A DNA stretch of 64,000 nt from Kitasatospora sp. MAA4 (GCF_029893355.1 NZ_JARZAI010000016.1:1-64000), one strand, 5' to 3'; counted from the first letter of the stretch, positions 1-8,285 are shown. Made by a program: numbers and translations. The notes: generated by a model from the letters alone, not told the origin.

Positions 1-110
<110 letters not shown>

Positions 111-118
111 CACGGCTC

Positions 119-124
119 TAGGCT
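119..124 (+). promoter_or_regulatory. -10 box for leaderless ilvA
   Basis: TAGGCT lies exactly 6 nt before the ATG at 131, the spacing expected if transcription starts at the A of the start codon. There is no Shine-Dalgarno sequence before this ATG, which fits a leaderless transcript. The -35 region falls in or near the homopolymer run and cannot be judged. Confidence 0.5.
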
Positions 125-130
125 GGCCGT

Positions 131-1342
131 ATGCAGAGCTGGCCGATCACCGTGGACGACGTGCGCGGTGCCCACAAGATGCTCGCCGGGGTCGCCCGGG
201 TCACTCCGATGGAGAGCAGCCGCCACCTCTCCGCGCTGGTCGGCTCGCCCGTCCACCTGAAGTGCGAGAACCTGCAGCGCACCGGCTCGTTCAAGCTGCG
301 CGGCGCGTACGTGCGGATCGCCGGGCTCTCGCCGGTGCAGCGGGCCGGCGGCGTGGTCGCGGCCAGCGCCGGGAACCACGCGCAGGGGGTCGCGCTGGCG
401 GCCTCGCTGCTGGGGGTGCACTCCACCGTCTTCATGCCGCGCACCGCGCCGCTGCCCAAGGTCGCGGCGACCCGCGACTACGGCGCGGAGGTGCGGCTGC
501 ACGGGACGACGGTGGACGAGGCACTGGACGCCGCGCAGCGCTACGCCGAGACGAGCGGGGCGGTCTTCATCCACCCCTTCGACCACCAGGACATCATCAC
601 CGGCCAGGCCACCGTGGGCCTGGAGATCCTGGAGCAGTGCCCGGAGGTGCGCACCATCCTGGCCGGGGTGGGCGGCGGCGGGCTGCTGGCGGGGATCGCG
701 GTGGCGATCAAGGCGGTGCGGCCGGACATCCGGGTGATCGGCGTGCAGGCGGCGGCCGCCGCCGCGTACCCGCCCTCGCTGGCGGTGGGCCGCCCGGTGA
801 CGCTGCCCTCGTTCCACACGATGGCCGACGGGATCATGGTCGGCCGACCCGGCGACATCCCGTTCGAGCTGATCAACACGCTCGCGGACGGCGTCCGCAC
901 GGTCTCCGAGGAGTCGCTCTCGCGGGCGCTGCTGCTCGGCCTGGAACGGCTGAAGCTGGTGGTCGAACCAGCCGGAGCGAGCCCCATCGCGGCACTGCTG
1001 GAGCAGCCGGACAGCTTCGAGGGCCCGGTGGTGGCGGTGCTCTCCGGCGGCAACATCGACCCGCAGCTGATGCAGCGGGTGCTGCGGCACGGCCTGGCGG
1101 CGGCCGGCCGCTACCTCTCGCTGCGGGTGCGGCTCACCGACCGGCCGGGCGCGCTGGCCACCCTGCTGGGCGTGCTCTCCTCGGTGGACGCCAACGTGCT
1201 GGACGTCGCGCACGTGCGCACCGACCCCCGGCTCGGCCTCTCCGAGGTGGAGGTCGACCTGCATCTGGAGACCAAGGGTCCGGAGCACTGCCTCGCGGTG
1301 GTGGGGGAGTTGGGCGATGCCGGGTACGTCGTGTCGCGCTGA
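131..1342 (+). CDS. ilvA: Threonine ammonia-lyase (threonine dehydratase)
   Basis: Converts L-threonine to 2-oxobutanoate and ammonia with pyridoxal phosphate, the first step toward isoleucine. The PLP lysine is K55 in SFKLRGAY, and the phosphate-binding glycine loop GVGGGGLLAG is at 179-188. Residues about 329-403 form an ACT-like regulatory domain beginning LSLRVRLTDRPG, so the enzyme is probably allosterically controlled. At 403 residues it matches the single-ACT actinobacterial/TdcB-like form and is shorter than the two-ACT enterobacterial IlvA. The ATG at 131 has a -10 box 6 nt upstream and no ribosome-binding site. A catabolic role (serine/threonine breakdown) cannot be excluded from sequence. 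Confidence 0.93.
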   Translation: MQSWPITVDDVRGAHKMLAGVARVTPMESSRHLSALVGSPVHLKCENLQRTGSFKLRGAYVRIAGLSPVQRAGGVVAASAGNHAQGVALAASLLGVHSTVFMPRTAPLPKVAATRDYGAEVRLHGTTVDEALDAAQRYAETSGAVFIHPFDHQDIITGQATVGLEILEQCPEVRTILAGVGGGGLLAGIAVAIKAVRPDIRVIGVQAAAAAAYPPSLAVGRPVTLPSFHTMADGIMVGRPGDIPFELINTLADGVRTVSEESLSRALLLGLERLKLVVEPAGASPIAALLEQPDSFEGPVVAVLSGGNIDPQLMQRVLRHGLAAAGRYLSLRVRLTDRPGALATLLGVLSSVDANVLDVAHVRTDPRLGLSEVEVDLHLETKGPEHCLAVVGELGDAGYVVSR

Positions 1343-1372
1343 CACGGGGATGTGCGGGATGTCGAAAACCGC

Positions 1373-1402
1373 TTGACGCGATATATCGCGTCTCTCTAGT
1401 GT
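1373..1402 (+). promoter_or_regulatory. Promoter with embedded 18-bp palindromic operator
   Basis: TTGACG (1373-1378), an 18-bp spacer and TAGTGT (1397-1402) make a good SigA-type promoter for the ABC operon. GACGCGATATATCGCGTC (1375-1392) is a perfect 18-bp palindrome covering the -35 element and most of the spacer. A repressor bound here would block RNA polymerase. No candidate regulator gene is adjacent, so the repressor is encoded elsewhere. PadR or TetR type proteins often control DrrAB-like exporters, but the family is a guess. Confidence 0.7.
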
Positions 1403-1478
1403 TCGGCTCGCTGTGGTCCGGGTGCCGGGCCAGAGTGGACGTGTCCACTTTCGACCCCGAGGGAGATGAGGCAGGCCC

Positions 1479-2519
1479 ATGGCGCCAGCCATCCAAGCCG
1501 AGAACCTGGTCAAGACGTTCGGTGACGTACGGGCCCTCGACGGCGTCAGCCTCGACGTGCCGGAGGGGACGGTGCTCGGCCTGCTCGGCCCGAACGGCGC
1601 CGGCAAGACCACCACCGTCCGGATCCTGACGACCCTGCTGCGCCCGGACTCCGGCCGTGCCGTGGTGGCCGGGGTGGACGTGCTCAAGCACCCGAACCGG
1701 GTCCGCAGCCTGATCGGCCTGTCCGGCCAGTACGCGGCCGTGGACGAGTATCTGACGGGCCGTGAGAACCTCCAGATGGTCGGCGAGCTCTACCAGATGA
1801 GCGTGCGGGACGCGAAGGCCCGGGCGCGCGAGCTGCTGGAGTGGTTCAACCTCAGCGAGGCCGCCGACCGCACCGCCAAGACGTACTCCGGCGGCATGCG
1901 GCGCCGACTCGACCTGGCGGCCGCGCTGGTCGTCCGGCCGCCCGTGATGTTCCTGGACGAGCCGACCACCGGTCTCGACCCGCGCAACCGGCTGGGCCTG
2001 TGGGAGGTCATCGAGACGCTGGTCGAGCAGGGCACCACGCTGCTGCTGACCACCCAGTACCTGGAGGAGGCCGACCGGCTCGCGAACGACATCGCCGTGG
2101 TCGACCACGGCAGGGTGATCGCGCGCGGCACCGCCGACCAGCTCAAGGCGCAGATCGGCGGCGAGCGGGTGGAGGTCGTGGTGCACGACCGCGAGCTGAT
2201 CGCCACCGCCGTCGAGGCGCTCAAGGTCTACGCGGTGGGCGATCCCAGCGTGGAGAAGAACACCCGCAAGATCACCGTCCCGGTCACCGGCGGCGCCAAG
2301 GTGCTCGCCGACGTGATCCGCGAGCTGGACGGGCGCGGCATCGAGATCGACGACATCGGCCTGCGCCGGCCCACCCTCGACGACGTCTTCCTGTCGCTGA
2401 CCGGGCACGTCACCGCGGCCGAGAACGGCGACGAGAACGGCGACGAGAACAGCCAGGGCAATGACAAGGGCCACGGCAAGGGCCACGGCAAGGCCGCCGA
2501 CACCGGAACGGAGGCCTGA
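1479..2519 (+). CDS. DrrA-type ABC transporter ATP-binding protein
   Basis: ATPase subunit of a two-component ABC-2 exporter of the daunorubicin-resistance DrrA family. Walker A GPNGAGKTT is at 37-45, the signature YSGGMRRR at 136-143, and Walker B ends in D160-E161, followed by PTTGLDP. The usual DrrA C-terminal domain follows. The last 30 or so residues are an unusual hydrophilic tail made of END and GHGK repeats. The gene is followed one base later by its membrane partner. Its promoter carries a strong palindrome, so expression is probably induced by a ligand. The substrate (drug, lipid or own metabolite) cannot be told from sequence. Confidence 0.92.
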   Translation: MAPAIQAENLVKTFGDVRALDGVSLDVPEGTVLGLLGPNGAGKTTTVRILTTLLRPDSGRAVVAGVDVLKHPNRVRSLIGLSGQYAAVDEYLTGRENLQMVGELYQMSVRDAKARARELLEWFNLSEAADRTAKTYSGGMRRRLDLAAALVVRPPVMFLDEPTTGLDPRNRLGLWEVIETLVEQGTTLLLTTQYLEEADRLANDIAVVDHGRVIARGTADQLKAQIGGERVEVVVHDRELIATAVEALKVYAVGDPSVEKNTRKITVPVTGGAKVLADVIRELDGRGIEIDDIGLRRPTLDDVFLSLTGHVTAAENGDENGDENSQGNDKGHGKGHGKAADTGTEA

Positions 2520-2520
2520 G

Positions 2521-3384
2521 ATGACCACGTCCACTGCCACCGAGCACGCCATCGGCGGCGCGGTCCCGCGCCAGCGCCACGGGGTCGCCGCGATCCTGCA
2601 CGACTCCTGGGTGGTCGCCAAGCGCAATCTGCGGCGGATGACCCGGATCCCCGAGATCGTGGTCTTCGGGCTGATGCAGCCGGTGATGTTCGTGCTGCTC
2701 TTCTCGTACGTGATGGGCGGGGCCATCCAGATCCCGATGGCCGGGGCCAGCTCGTCGATCTACACCCAGTTCCTGATGGCCGGCATCTTCGCGCAGACCG
2801 TCACCTTCGCGGTGGCGGGCGCCTCGGCGGGCATCGCGGAGGACATGACCAAGGGCCTGGTGGACCGGTTCCGGTCGCTGCCGATGACCCGTTCCGCGGT
2901 GCTGGTCGGGCGGACCCTGGCGGACCTGGTGCAGACCGCGTTCACCCTGCTGGTGCTGGCACTCGTCGCCCTCGCCGTGGGCTGGCGGATCCACAACGGG
3001 TTCCCCAAGATGCTGGGGGCCTTCGCGCTGCTCCTGCTGCTCGGCTACGCGTTCTCCTGGATCGGCGCGCTGATCGGCCTCTCGGTGCGCAGCCCCGAGG
3101 CGGCCACCTCGGCCGGGCTGATCTGGCTCTTCCCGCTGACGTTCATCTCCAACGCCTTCGTGCCGATCAGCAGCATGCCGCACTGGCTGCGACCGATCGC
3201 GTACTGGAACCCGTTCAGCGCGACGGTGCAGGCCTGCCGCAACCTGTTCGGCAACCAGATCGGGCCGGTGGACTCCTCCTGGCCGATGCAGCACGCGGTC
3301 GTCGTGTCGATCGGCTGGTCGCTGGTGATCCTGGCGGTGTTCTCCTGGCTGTCGGTGCGCAAGTACCGCTCCGCGGTCGGATAA
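2521..3384 (+). CDS. ABC-2 type transporter permease (DrrB-like)
   Basis: Membrane subunit partnering the upstream ATPase; 287 residues with about six hydrophobic segments, typical of the ABC-2/DrrB family. The ATG at 2521 is preferred over the in-frame ATG at 2461 because it follows the upstream stop codon by one base and has GGAACGGAGG just before it; the earlier start would lie deep inside the ATPase gene. The family motif region around GLIWLFPLTFISNAFVP is intact. The 3' end is odd: the sequence around the stop codon is reiterated downstream in 26-27 bp steps. Confidence 0.9.
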   Translation: MTTSTATEHAIGGAVPRQRHGVAAILHDSWVVAKRNLRRMTRIPEIVVFGLMQPVMFVLLFSYVMGGAIQIPMAGASSSIYTQFLMAGIFAQTVTFAVAGASAGIAEDMTKGLVDRFRSLPMTRSAVLVGRTLADLVQTAFTLLVLALVALAVGWRIHNGFPKMLGAFALLLLLGYAFSWIGALIGLSVRSPEAATSAGLIWLFPLTFISNAFVPISSMPHWLRPIAYWNPFSATVQACRNLFGNQIGPVDSSWPMQHAVVVSIGWSLVILAVFSWLSVRKYRSAVG

Positions 3385-3444
3385 CACGGGGGCCGCTCCG
3401 CGGTCGGATAACACGGGGCCGCTCCGCGGTGGGACAAGACGTGG
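3366..3444 (+). repeat. Tandem repeat (27/26 bp, three copies) spanning a stop codon
   Basis: Copies begin with CCGCTCCGCGGT at 3366, 3393 and 3419. The first two continue CGGATAACACGGG identically; the third diverges after the first 12 bases. Copy 1 includes the last codons and the TAA of the permease gene. It looks like slippage or unequal duplication of the gene's 3' end. Confidence 0.9.
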
Positions 3445-3480
3445 AACAGCCCCGGACCTCCCTGAGGTCCGGGGCTGTTC
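3444..3480. terminator. Bidirectional terminator between permease and greA
   Basis: Perfect 17-bp inverted repeat (3444-3460 with 3464-3480) and a 3-nt loop, lying between two convergent genes. It is GC-rich and lacks a long T tract, as is usual for these organisms. Confidence 0.85.
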
Positions 3481-3494
3481 GATGCGTACGGGGC

Positions 3495-3995
3495 TCAGCC
3501 CGCGTGCGGCTTGACCTCGAGGATCCGCACGCCGGCCTTCTTGCCGTTCGGCAGCTCGTACGACGCGTCGTCGCCGATCTTCTTGCCGTCGATGGCGCGG
3601 CCGAGCGGCGACTGCGGCGAGTAGACGTCCAGCTCGTCGACGCCGGCCACCTCGCGCGAGCCGAGCAGGAAGGACATGGTGTCGTCCGGGTCGCCGCCGA
3701 AGGCGACGGTGACGACCATGCCCGGGGCGACCACGCCGGAGTCCTCGGGGGCCTCGCCGACCTTGGCGCGCTCCAGGAGCTGGTTGAGCTGGCGGATGCG
3801 CAGCTCCTGCTTGCCCTGCTCCTCCTTGGCGGCGTGGTAGCCGGCGTTCTCCTTCAGGTCACCCTCTTCGCGCGCCGCCTCGATCTTCTGGGCGATCTCG
3901 ACGCGCCAGGGACCCGTCAGGTACTCCAGCTCGGCCTTGAGCTTGTCGTAGCCGGACTGAGTGAGCCAGGTCACGTTTTCGCTGGTCTGGGTCAC
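3495..3995 (-). CDS. greA: Transcription elongation factor GreA
   Basis: Rescues backtracked RNA polymerase by stimulating transcript cleavage. The N-terminal coiled coil (roughly residues 10-80, with LTQSGYDKLKAELEYL near the start) and a C-terminal FKBP-like domain (ending SYELPNGKKAGVRILEV) are both present; 166 residues is normal. The GTG at 3995 is chosen because GAGGAG (complement of 4001-4006) sits 5 nt upstream, although the frame stays open further. It converges on the ABC operon across a strong terminator and lies tail-away from the mca region. Confidence 0.95.
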   Translation of the reverse strand: MTQTSENVTWLTQSGYDKLKAELEYLTGPWRVEIAQKIEAAREEGDLKENAGYHAAKEEQGKQELRIRQLNQLLERAKVGEAPEDSGVVAPGMVVTVAFGGDPDDTMSFLLGSREVAGVDELDVYSPQSPLGRAIDGKKIGDDASYELPNGKKAGVRILEVKPHAG

Positions 3996-4212
3996 AGGTG
4001 CTCCTCGTCGGTGCTGGGCGGTGCTGAGGGTTGTCGTCAGCAGAAGTGGTGCGCGGTGGTTCGGGGTGTGGCGGGGTGTGGCGGGGCCAAACCACGAGCC
4101 TAACAATCTCCGGTCACGGACGGGAGAGCCGTTGACGTGGCGTTGTCGCTCCGTTTGCCGGGGCGTACGGTTCTGCGGCTCGTGACGGGGGCCTGCGGTC
4201 CATCAGGACGGG

Positions 4213-4629
4213 TTACTTCGTCGGCGTACAACTCAGTAGCTCGCCCGTGGTGCCGCGGGCGGTGGTCCGGATCGTCGCGACCTGCTCGAACGTGGTGCCG
4301 TGGGTCGGGATCGCCACATCGGTCTGGCCGACCACGGTGCCGTCCGGGGACTGCGAGCGGATGGTGCAGATCCCGCCGGTCCCCGAGTCCTTGTTGACCG
4401 AGAGCTGGACCTGCACCTGGCTGTCCGAGACCACCTGGAAGGCGACCACGGTGCCGTTCAGCTTCGACTGCTGGAGCAGGTAGGTGCCGCCCAGCCAGGC
4501 GATCAGGGCGAGGGCCAGGACGCCGAGAACCGCGCCGACGACTTTGAGCCTGCGGTCGGCCTCGCGGTCCCCGCGGCTGCCGTACCGGCCCTCGGGGACG
4601 CCGGCCGGGGCCGTCGTGGTGCCGTTCAT
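4213..4629 (-). CDS. DUF4307 membrane-anchored protein
   Basis: A 138-residue protein with a short charged N-terminus, one transmembrane segment at about 30-50 (VVGAVLGVLALALIAWLG) and an extracytoplasmic domain containing two cysteines (GGICTIRS and LLSCTPTK), possibly disulphide-bonded. It fits the DUF4307 family, found beside greA and mca in actinobacteria; no function is established. It is divergent from mca with a 120-bp intergenic region. The only ribosome-binding candidate is a GAAGGA about 13 nt before the ATG, so translation initiation may be weak. Confidence 0.8.
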   Translation of the reverse strand: MNGTTTAPAGVPEGRYGSRGDREADRRLKVVGAVLGVLALALIAWLGGTYLLQQSKLNGTVVAFQVVSDSQVQVQLSVNKDSGTGGICTIRSQSPDGTVVGQTDVAIPTHGTTFEQVATIRTTARGTTGELLSCTPTK

Positions 4630-4749
4630 GGCTGGAATCAGTCCTTCCCGGAAGGCCCTCGGGGTGGTGCGCGGGAATGCTCGGGTCCTCCAGTCCGTCA
4701 CTATAGGGGGAACGATGCTGAGCCGGACATTCCCGGAAGGAACCAGGCG

Positions 4750-5646
4750 TTGACTGAGCAGTTGCGGCTGATGGCGGTGCACGCGCACCCGGACGACGAG
4801 TCCAGCAAGGGTGCGGCCACCATGGCCATGTATGTCGCCCAGGGCGTGGAGGTGCTGGTTGCGACCTGCACCGGCGGGGAGCGCGGCTCTGTGCTCAACC
4901 CCAAGCTCCAGGGGGACCCGTACATCGAGGAGAACATCCACGAGGTGCGGAGCAAGGAGATGGACGCGGCCCGCGAGATCCTCGGGGTCGAGCAGGCCTG
5001 GCTGGGGTTCGTCGACTCCGGGCTGCCCGAGGGCGACCCGCTTCCCCCGCTCCCGGAGGGCTGCTTCGCCCTGCTGGACGTCGAGACGGCGGCCGAGCCG
5101 CTGGTCCGGCTGATCCGCGAGTTCAAGCCCCAGGTGATCACCACCTACGACGAGAACGGTGGCTACCCGCACCCCGACCACATCATGACCCACAAGATCA
5201 CCATGCGGGCCTTCGACGCCGCCGGTGACCCGGACGCCTACCCCGAAGCGGGTGAGCCCTGGCAGCCGCTGAAGCTGTACTACAACCACGGCTTCCCGAT
5301 GGGCCGGATCCGCGCCCTGCACGCGTACCTCACCGAGCACGGCTTCGACTCGCCCTACGGCGAGTGGATCGCCGGCTGGGAGAAGAGCGGGCGCAAGGAC
5401 CGCGAGATCACCACGCGGGTGCACGCCGCCGACTGGTTCGAGACCCGGGACCGGGCGCTGATCGCGCACGCCACCCAGATCGACCCGGACGGCCCGTGGT
5501 TCCGCGTGCCGCTGGACGTTCAGCGCGAGGTCTGGCCGACCGAGGACTACGAGCTCGCCCGTTCGCTGGTCGACACCGACCTGCCGGAGGACGACCTGTT
5601 CGCAGGGCTGCGCGCGAGCAGCCTGGCGGGGGAGAGCGCCAAGTAG
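4750..5646 (+). CDS. mca: Mycothiol S-conjugate amidase Mca
   Basis: Zinc-dependent amidase that cleaves mycothiol-toxin conjugates, releasing glucosaminyl-inositol and an exportable mercapturic acid. The LmbE/PIG-L fold signature AHPDDE supplies ligands H13 and D16, with the third histidine in YPHPDH (141-144). 298 residues and the start MTEQLRLMAVHAHPDD agree with Mca better than with the deacetylase MshB. The TTG at 4750 is preferred: GGAAGG lies 9 nt upstream and it restores the conserved N-terminus. A small membrane protein gene follows. Its presence confirms mycothiol-based thiol metabolism in this organism. Confidence 0.93.
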   Translation: MTEQLRLMAVHAHPDDESSKGAATMAMYVAQGVEVLVATCTGGERGSVLNPKLQGDPYIEENIHEVRSKEMDAAREILGVEQAWLGFVDSGLPEGDPLPPLPEGCFALLDVETAAEPLVRLIREFKPQVITTYDENGGYPHPDHIMTHKITMRAFDAAGDPDAYPEAGEPWQPLKLYYNHGFPMGRIRALHAYLTEHGFDSPYGEWIAGWEKSGRKDREITTRVHAADWFETRDRALIAHATQIDPDGPWFRVPLDVQREVWPTEDYELARSLVDTDLPEDDLFAGLRASSLAGESAK

Positions 5647-5680
5647 CGCTCGCCCGGCTTCGGATCGCGCGCGACACGCA

Positions 5681-5725
5681 CCCCCCGGTGACCCGGCTCG
5701 AATGGAGCCGGGTCACCATGGGGGG
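5681..5725 (+). terminator. Long hairpin after mca, covering the next gene's start region
   Basis: GGTGACCCGGCTC (5687-5699) pairs with GAGCCGGGTCACC (5705-5717) round a 5-nt loop. Outside this, CCCCCC (5681-5686) can pair with GGGGGG (5720-5725), which directly precedes the ATG at 5726. It can act as terminator for mca and as a lid over the only purine-rich ribosome-binding sequence of the downstream small gene. Confidence 0.65.
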
Positions 5726-5920
5726 ATGAGCACCTCCGCGAACCTGACCCACCTCGCCGCCACCGCGGTGCTGGACAACAACGACAAGGTGACGCCCGGC
5801 CTGCTGGGTTTCGTCGTCTTCGCCGCGCTCGGCGTGGCCACCTGGTTCCTGTTGAAGTCGATGAACCGGCAGATGAAGCGCGTCGACTTCGTCGAGGAGC
5901 CCGAAGCGCCCAAGGAGTAG
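5726..5920 (+). CDS. Small single-pass membrane protein
   Basis: A 64-residue protein with one hydrophobic helix (about 27-45, VTPGLLGFVVFAALGVATWF), then a basic stretch (KSMNRQMKRVDF) and an acidic tail, predicting N-out/C-in or a C-terminal cytoplasmic tail. From memory, a similar small protein follows mca in other streptomycetes; no function is known. The ATG at 5726 gives the conserved length, and an in-frame ATG at 5702 would add eight residues. GGGGGG directly before the start is buried in a hairpin, so expression may depend on RNA structure or on coupling with mca. Confidence 0.7.
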   Translation: MSTSANLTHLAATAVLDNNDKVTPGLLGFVVFAALGVATWFLLKSMNRQMKRVDFVEEPEAPKE

Positions 5921-5925
5921 CCCTC

Positions 5926-5967
5926 TGGTGGTGCGCGTCGACTGCGTGGTGGTGCGCGTCGACTGCG
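5926..5967. repeat. Perfect 21-bp tandem duplication
   Basis: The 21-bp unit that starts TGGTGGTGCGCGTCG occurs twice in direct succession (5926-5946 and 5947-5967) with no mismatch, in the short gap between the small membrane gene and the SDR gene. It contains a SalI-type GTCGAC palindrome in each copy. It is probably a recent slippage event. Confidence 0.9.
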
Positions 5968-5973
5968 AGCGGG

Positions 5974-6687
5974 TCAGGCGATCGAGCCACCGCCGTCGAC
6001 GAAGAGCGTCGTGCCGGTGCTGTGGGCACTGCGGGCCAGGTAGAGGATCGCCTCGGCGACGTCCTCGGGCTGCCCGACCCGTCGCACGGGCAGCTTCTGG
6101 ACGGCGGCCTCGAACATGCTCTGCCGGTTCGCCTCGGGCAGCCCGTCCCAGATCGGGGTGTCCAGCAGGCCGGGCGAGACCGCGTTGACCCTGACCGGGG
6201 CGAACTCCAGGGCCAGCGCGCGGGCCAGCGCCTCCAGCGCCGCGTTGATGGCGCTCTGCAGGGCTGAGGCCCGGCCCGGACGGACCGAGAGGTAGCCCGA
6301 GACCAGGGTCAGTGAGCCGGTCGGACGGATCGAGACCCGGCGGCTGATCCGGTAGGCGCCCCAGAACTTGCTGTCCATCGCGGCGTAGGCGTCGGCCAGC
6401 GGCAGGGTGTCGGCGCGGCCCGCGGGGGTCACCGCGGCCGAGACCACCACGTGGTCGAACGTGCCCGCCGCTTCGAGGAAGTGCTCGACCTGCTCGTCGT
6501 CGCGGATGTCCAGGGTGCGGCCCTGCGCCCGGTCCCCGAGCGACTTCAGTGCCTCGTCGATCTTCTGCTGGGAGCGCGAGACTACGGTGACCTCCGCGCC
6601 CGCCGCGGCGAATCCGGCCGCTGTCGCCAGGCCCACGCCGGAGGTTCCTCCGACCACCAGGACCCGCTGTCCTTCGAACGTGTGCAC
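5974..6687 (-). CDS. SDR-family protein with degenerate active site
   Basis: Rossmann-fold short-chain dehydrogenase/reductase of 237 residues. The nucleotide-binding glycine motif GGTSGVG is near the N-terminus, the family SPG motif follows (NAVSPG), and a serine sits in the expected place (LVSG). The Tyr-x3-Lys pair is not there: the aligned stretch reads ALQSAINAALEAL, with Gln for Tyr and Asn for Lys. It may therefore be a non-canonical reductase or a binding protein. The GTG at 6687 is chosen since GAGGAG lies 8 nt upstream; an earlier GTG at 6696 overlaps that site. Divergent genes on neither side suggest a partner. Confidence 0.75.
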   Translation of the reverse strand: MHTFEGQRVLVVGGTSGVGLATAAGFAAAGAEVTVVSRSQQKIDEALKSLGDRAQGRTLDIRDDEQVEHFLEAAGTFDHVVVSAAVTPAGRADTLPLADAYAAMDSKFWGAYRISRRVSIRPTGSLTLVSGYLSVRPGRASALQSAINAALEALARALALEFAPVRVNAVSPGLLDTPIWDGLPEANRQSMFEAAVQKLPVRRVGQPEDVAEAILYLARSAHSTGTTLFVDGGGSIA

Positions 6688-6800
6688 GGCACTCACTCCT
6701 CAACTGTCGGGCGCGGCCGGCGCGGTGATCTCGGTTCTCCGCCGGCCGGGTCAGCCTATGCGAGCCCATGGGTGGGGCGGGGTGGTTCGCTGGCCGCTGG

Positions 6801-8261
6801 TCAGTTCGCAGGCAGTGCCGCGGAGTTGGTGTCCAGCGGGGCGGGGTGGGGCTGAGCGGGGTGGGGCTGGGCGGGGTGGACGGGACGGCGGGCTCGCTGG
6901 ATTCCGACGGCGCTCAGCAGGGCGCCGAGCGCCAGCACGGCGGCCGCCGCGACGAGCGCGTACCGCAGGCCGGTCAGGAAGCCGCCCCCGGTGGCGTGGC
7001 CGACCAGCAACCCCGTCATCGCGACGCCGATCAGCCCGCCGAGCTGGCGCGAGGCGTTCAGCACGCCGGAGGCGATGCCGACGTTCCCCGGGTCGACCGC
7101 CGACAGCATGGCGTTGGTCATGGCCGGCACCACGAGGCCGATCCCGGCTCCGGCGAGCAGCAGTTGGAGCGCGATGGAGAGGTAGCTACCGGTGCCGACG
7201 GCCGGCAGCATCGCGAGGTAACCCAGGGCGGCCAGCAGGCTTCCGGCGATCAGGACGGGCCGTGCTCCGTGGCGCCGCGCCAGACGGCCCGAGAGGAGGT
7301 TCGCCGCCATGATCGTCGCGGTCATCGGCAGGAATGCGAGGCCGGCCCGGATCGGTGAGTAGTGCCAGACGGACTGGAAGAAGAGGCTGAACACGAAGAT
7401 CAGGCCGTAGAAGGAGAAGTTGACGGAAACGCCGATCAGCGAGGAGGCCGTGAACGCCCGGCTGCGGAAGAGCGCCAGCGGCAGCATCGGGTCGGCGCTG
7501 CGCCCCTCGACCACGACGAAGCCCGCCACCGCGAGCACGAACAGTGCGAAGCAGGCCAGGACCAGCGGCGCCGACCAGCCGAGGCCGTTGGCCTCGATGA
7601 CGGCGGCGGTGAGCGAGCCGAGGCCGACCACCGCGAGGAACTGGCCGGGCAGGTCGAAGGAGCGGGCCGGTCCGGTCCGGGGTTCGGCCTGCGGGGCGTT
7701 GGCGCCGATCAGCCAGATGCCGGCCGCCGCGAGCGGCACGTTGACGAAGAAGATCGACTGCCAGCCGAGCTGCGAGATCAGCACGCCGCCGACCACCGGG
7801 CCGAGCGCGAGCGAGAGGCCGCCGGCCGCGGCCCAGAGGCTGACCGCCCGGCCGCGCTCCGCCGGGTCCGGGAAGGCCCGGTTGACCAGCGCCAGTGAGG
7901 ACGGCACGATCAGCGCCGCGCCGACGCCCTGCACGATCCGGGCGGCGATCAGCATCACCAGGGTGTCCGAGGCGCCGCAGGCGAAGGAGGCCAGCGCGAA
8001 GAGGGCGAAGCCGAGCTGGAAGATCCGCCGCAGGTCGAAGCGATCGCCGAAGGCGCCGGCGGTGAGCAGGAAGGCGGCGAAGGTGAGGGTGTAGCCGTTG
8101 ATCACCCACTCCAGGCCGGAGATGCTGCCACCGAGGTCGCGGCGCAGCGCGTCGGTTGCCACGTTGACGACGCTCACGTCCAGGATCACGACCACGAAGC
8201 CGAGGCACGCGGCAAGCAGCGTCAACTTCCGGTTTATGAGCGGGAGTTCGTTTTGAGGCAT
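6801..8261 (-). CDS. MFS drug exporter, DHA2 (EmrB/QacA) family
   Basis: Proton-driven efflux pump of 486 residues with about 14 predicted membrane helices. Recognisable motifs are motif A near GAFGDRFDLRR and the antiporter motif C in LGPVVGGVL. The start region MPQNELPLINRKLTLLAACLG leads directly into helix 1. The C-terminus is a cytoplasmic tail with a HPAQP repeat. It is divergent from an ArsR-like regulator, with a clear inverted repeat in between, so it is probably repressed until an inducer appears. Substrates cannot be predicted. A GGGGGGAC stretch upstream of the ATG is the likely ribosome-binding site. Confidence 0.9.
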   Translation of the reverse strand: MPQNELPLINRKLTLLAACLGFVVVILDVSVVNVATDALRRDLGGSISGLEWVINGYTLTFAAFLLTAGAFGDRFDLRRIFQLGFALFALASFACGASDTLVMLIAARIVQGVGAALIVPSSLALVNRAFPDPAERGRAVSLWAAAGGLSLALGPVVGGVLISQLGWQSIFFVNVPLAAAGIWLIGANAPQAEPRTGPARSFDLPGQFLAVVGLGSLTAAVIEANGLGWSAPLVLACFALFVLAVAGFVVVEGRSADPMLPLALFRSRAFTASSLIGVSVNFSFYGLIFVFSLFFQSVWHYSPIRAGLAFLPMTATIMAANLLSGRLARRHGARPVLIAGSLLAALGYLAMLPAVGTGSYLSIALQLLLAGAGIGLVVPAMTNAMLSAVDPGNVGIASGVLNASRQLGGLIGVAMTGLLVGHATGGGFLTGLRYALVAAAAVLALGALLSAVGIQRARRPVHPAQPHPAQPHPAPLDTNSAALPAN

Positions 8262-8285
8262 GGTGGTGTGGTCCCCCCGGGGTAG

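Noticed and set aside
3384-3495. Attachment site or insertion-sequence remnant suggested by the repeats after the permease gene
   Set aside because: The repeats are simple tandem copies of the gene end without inverted termini, target duplication or a transposase or integrase nearby.
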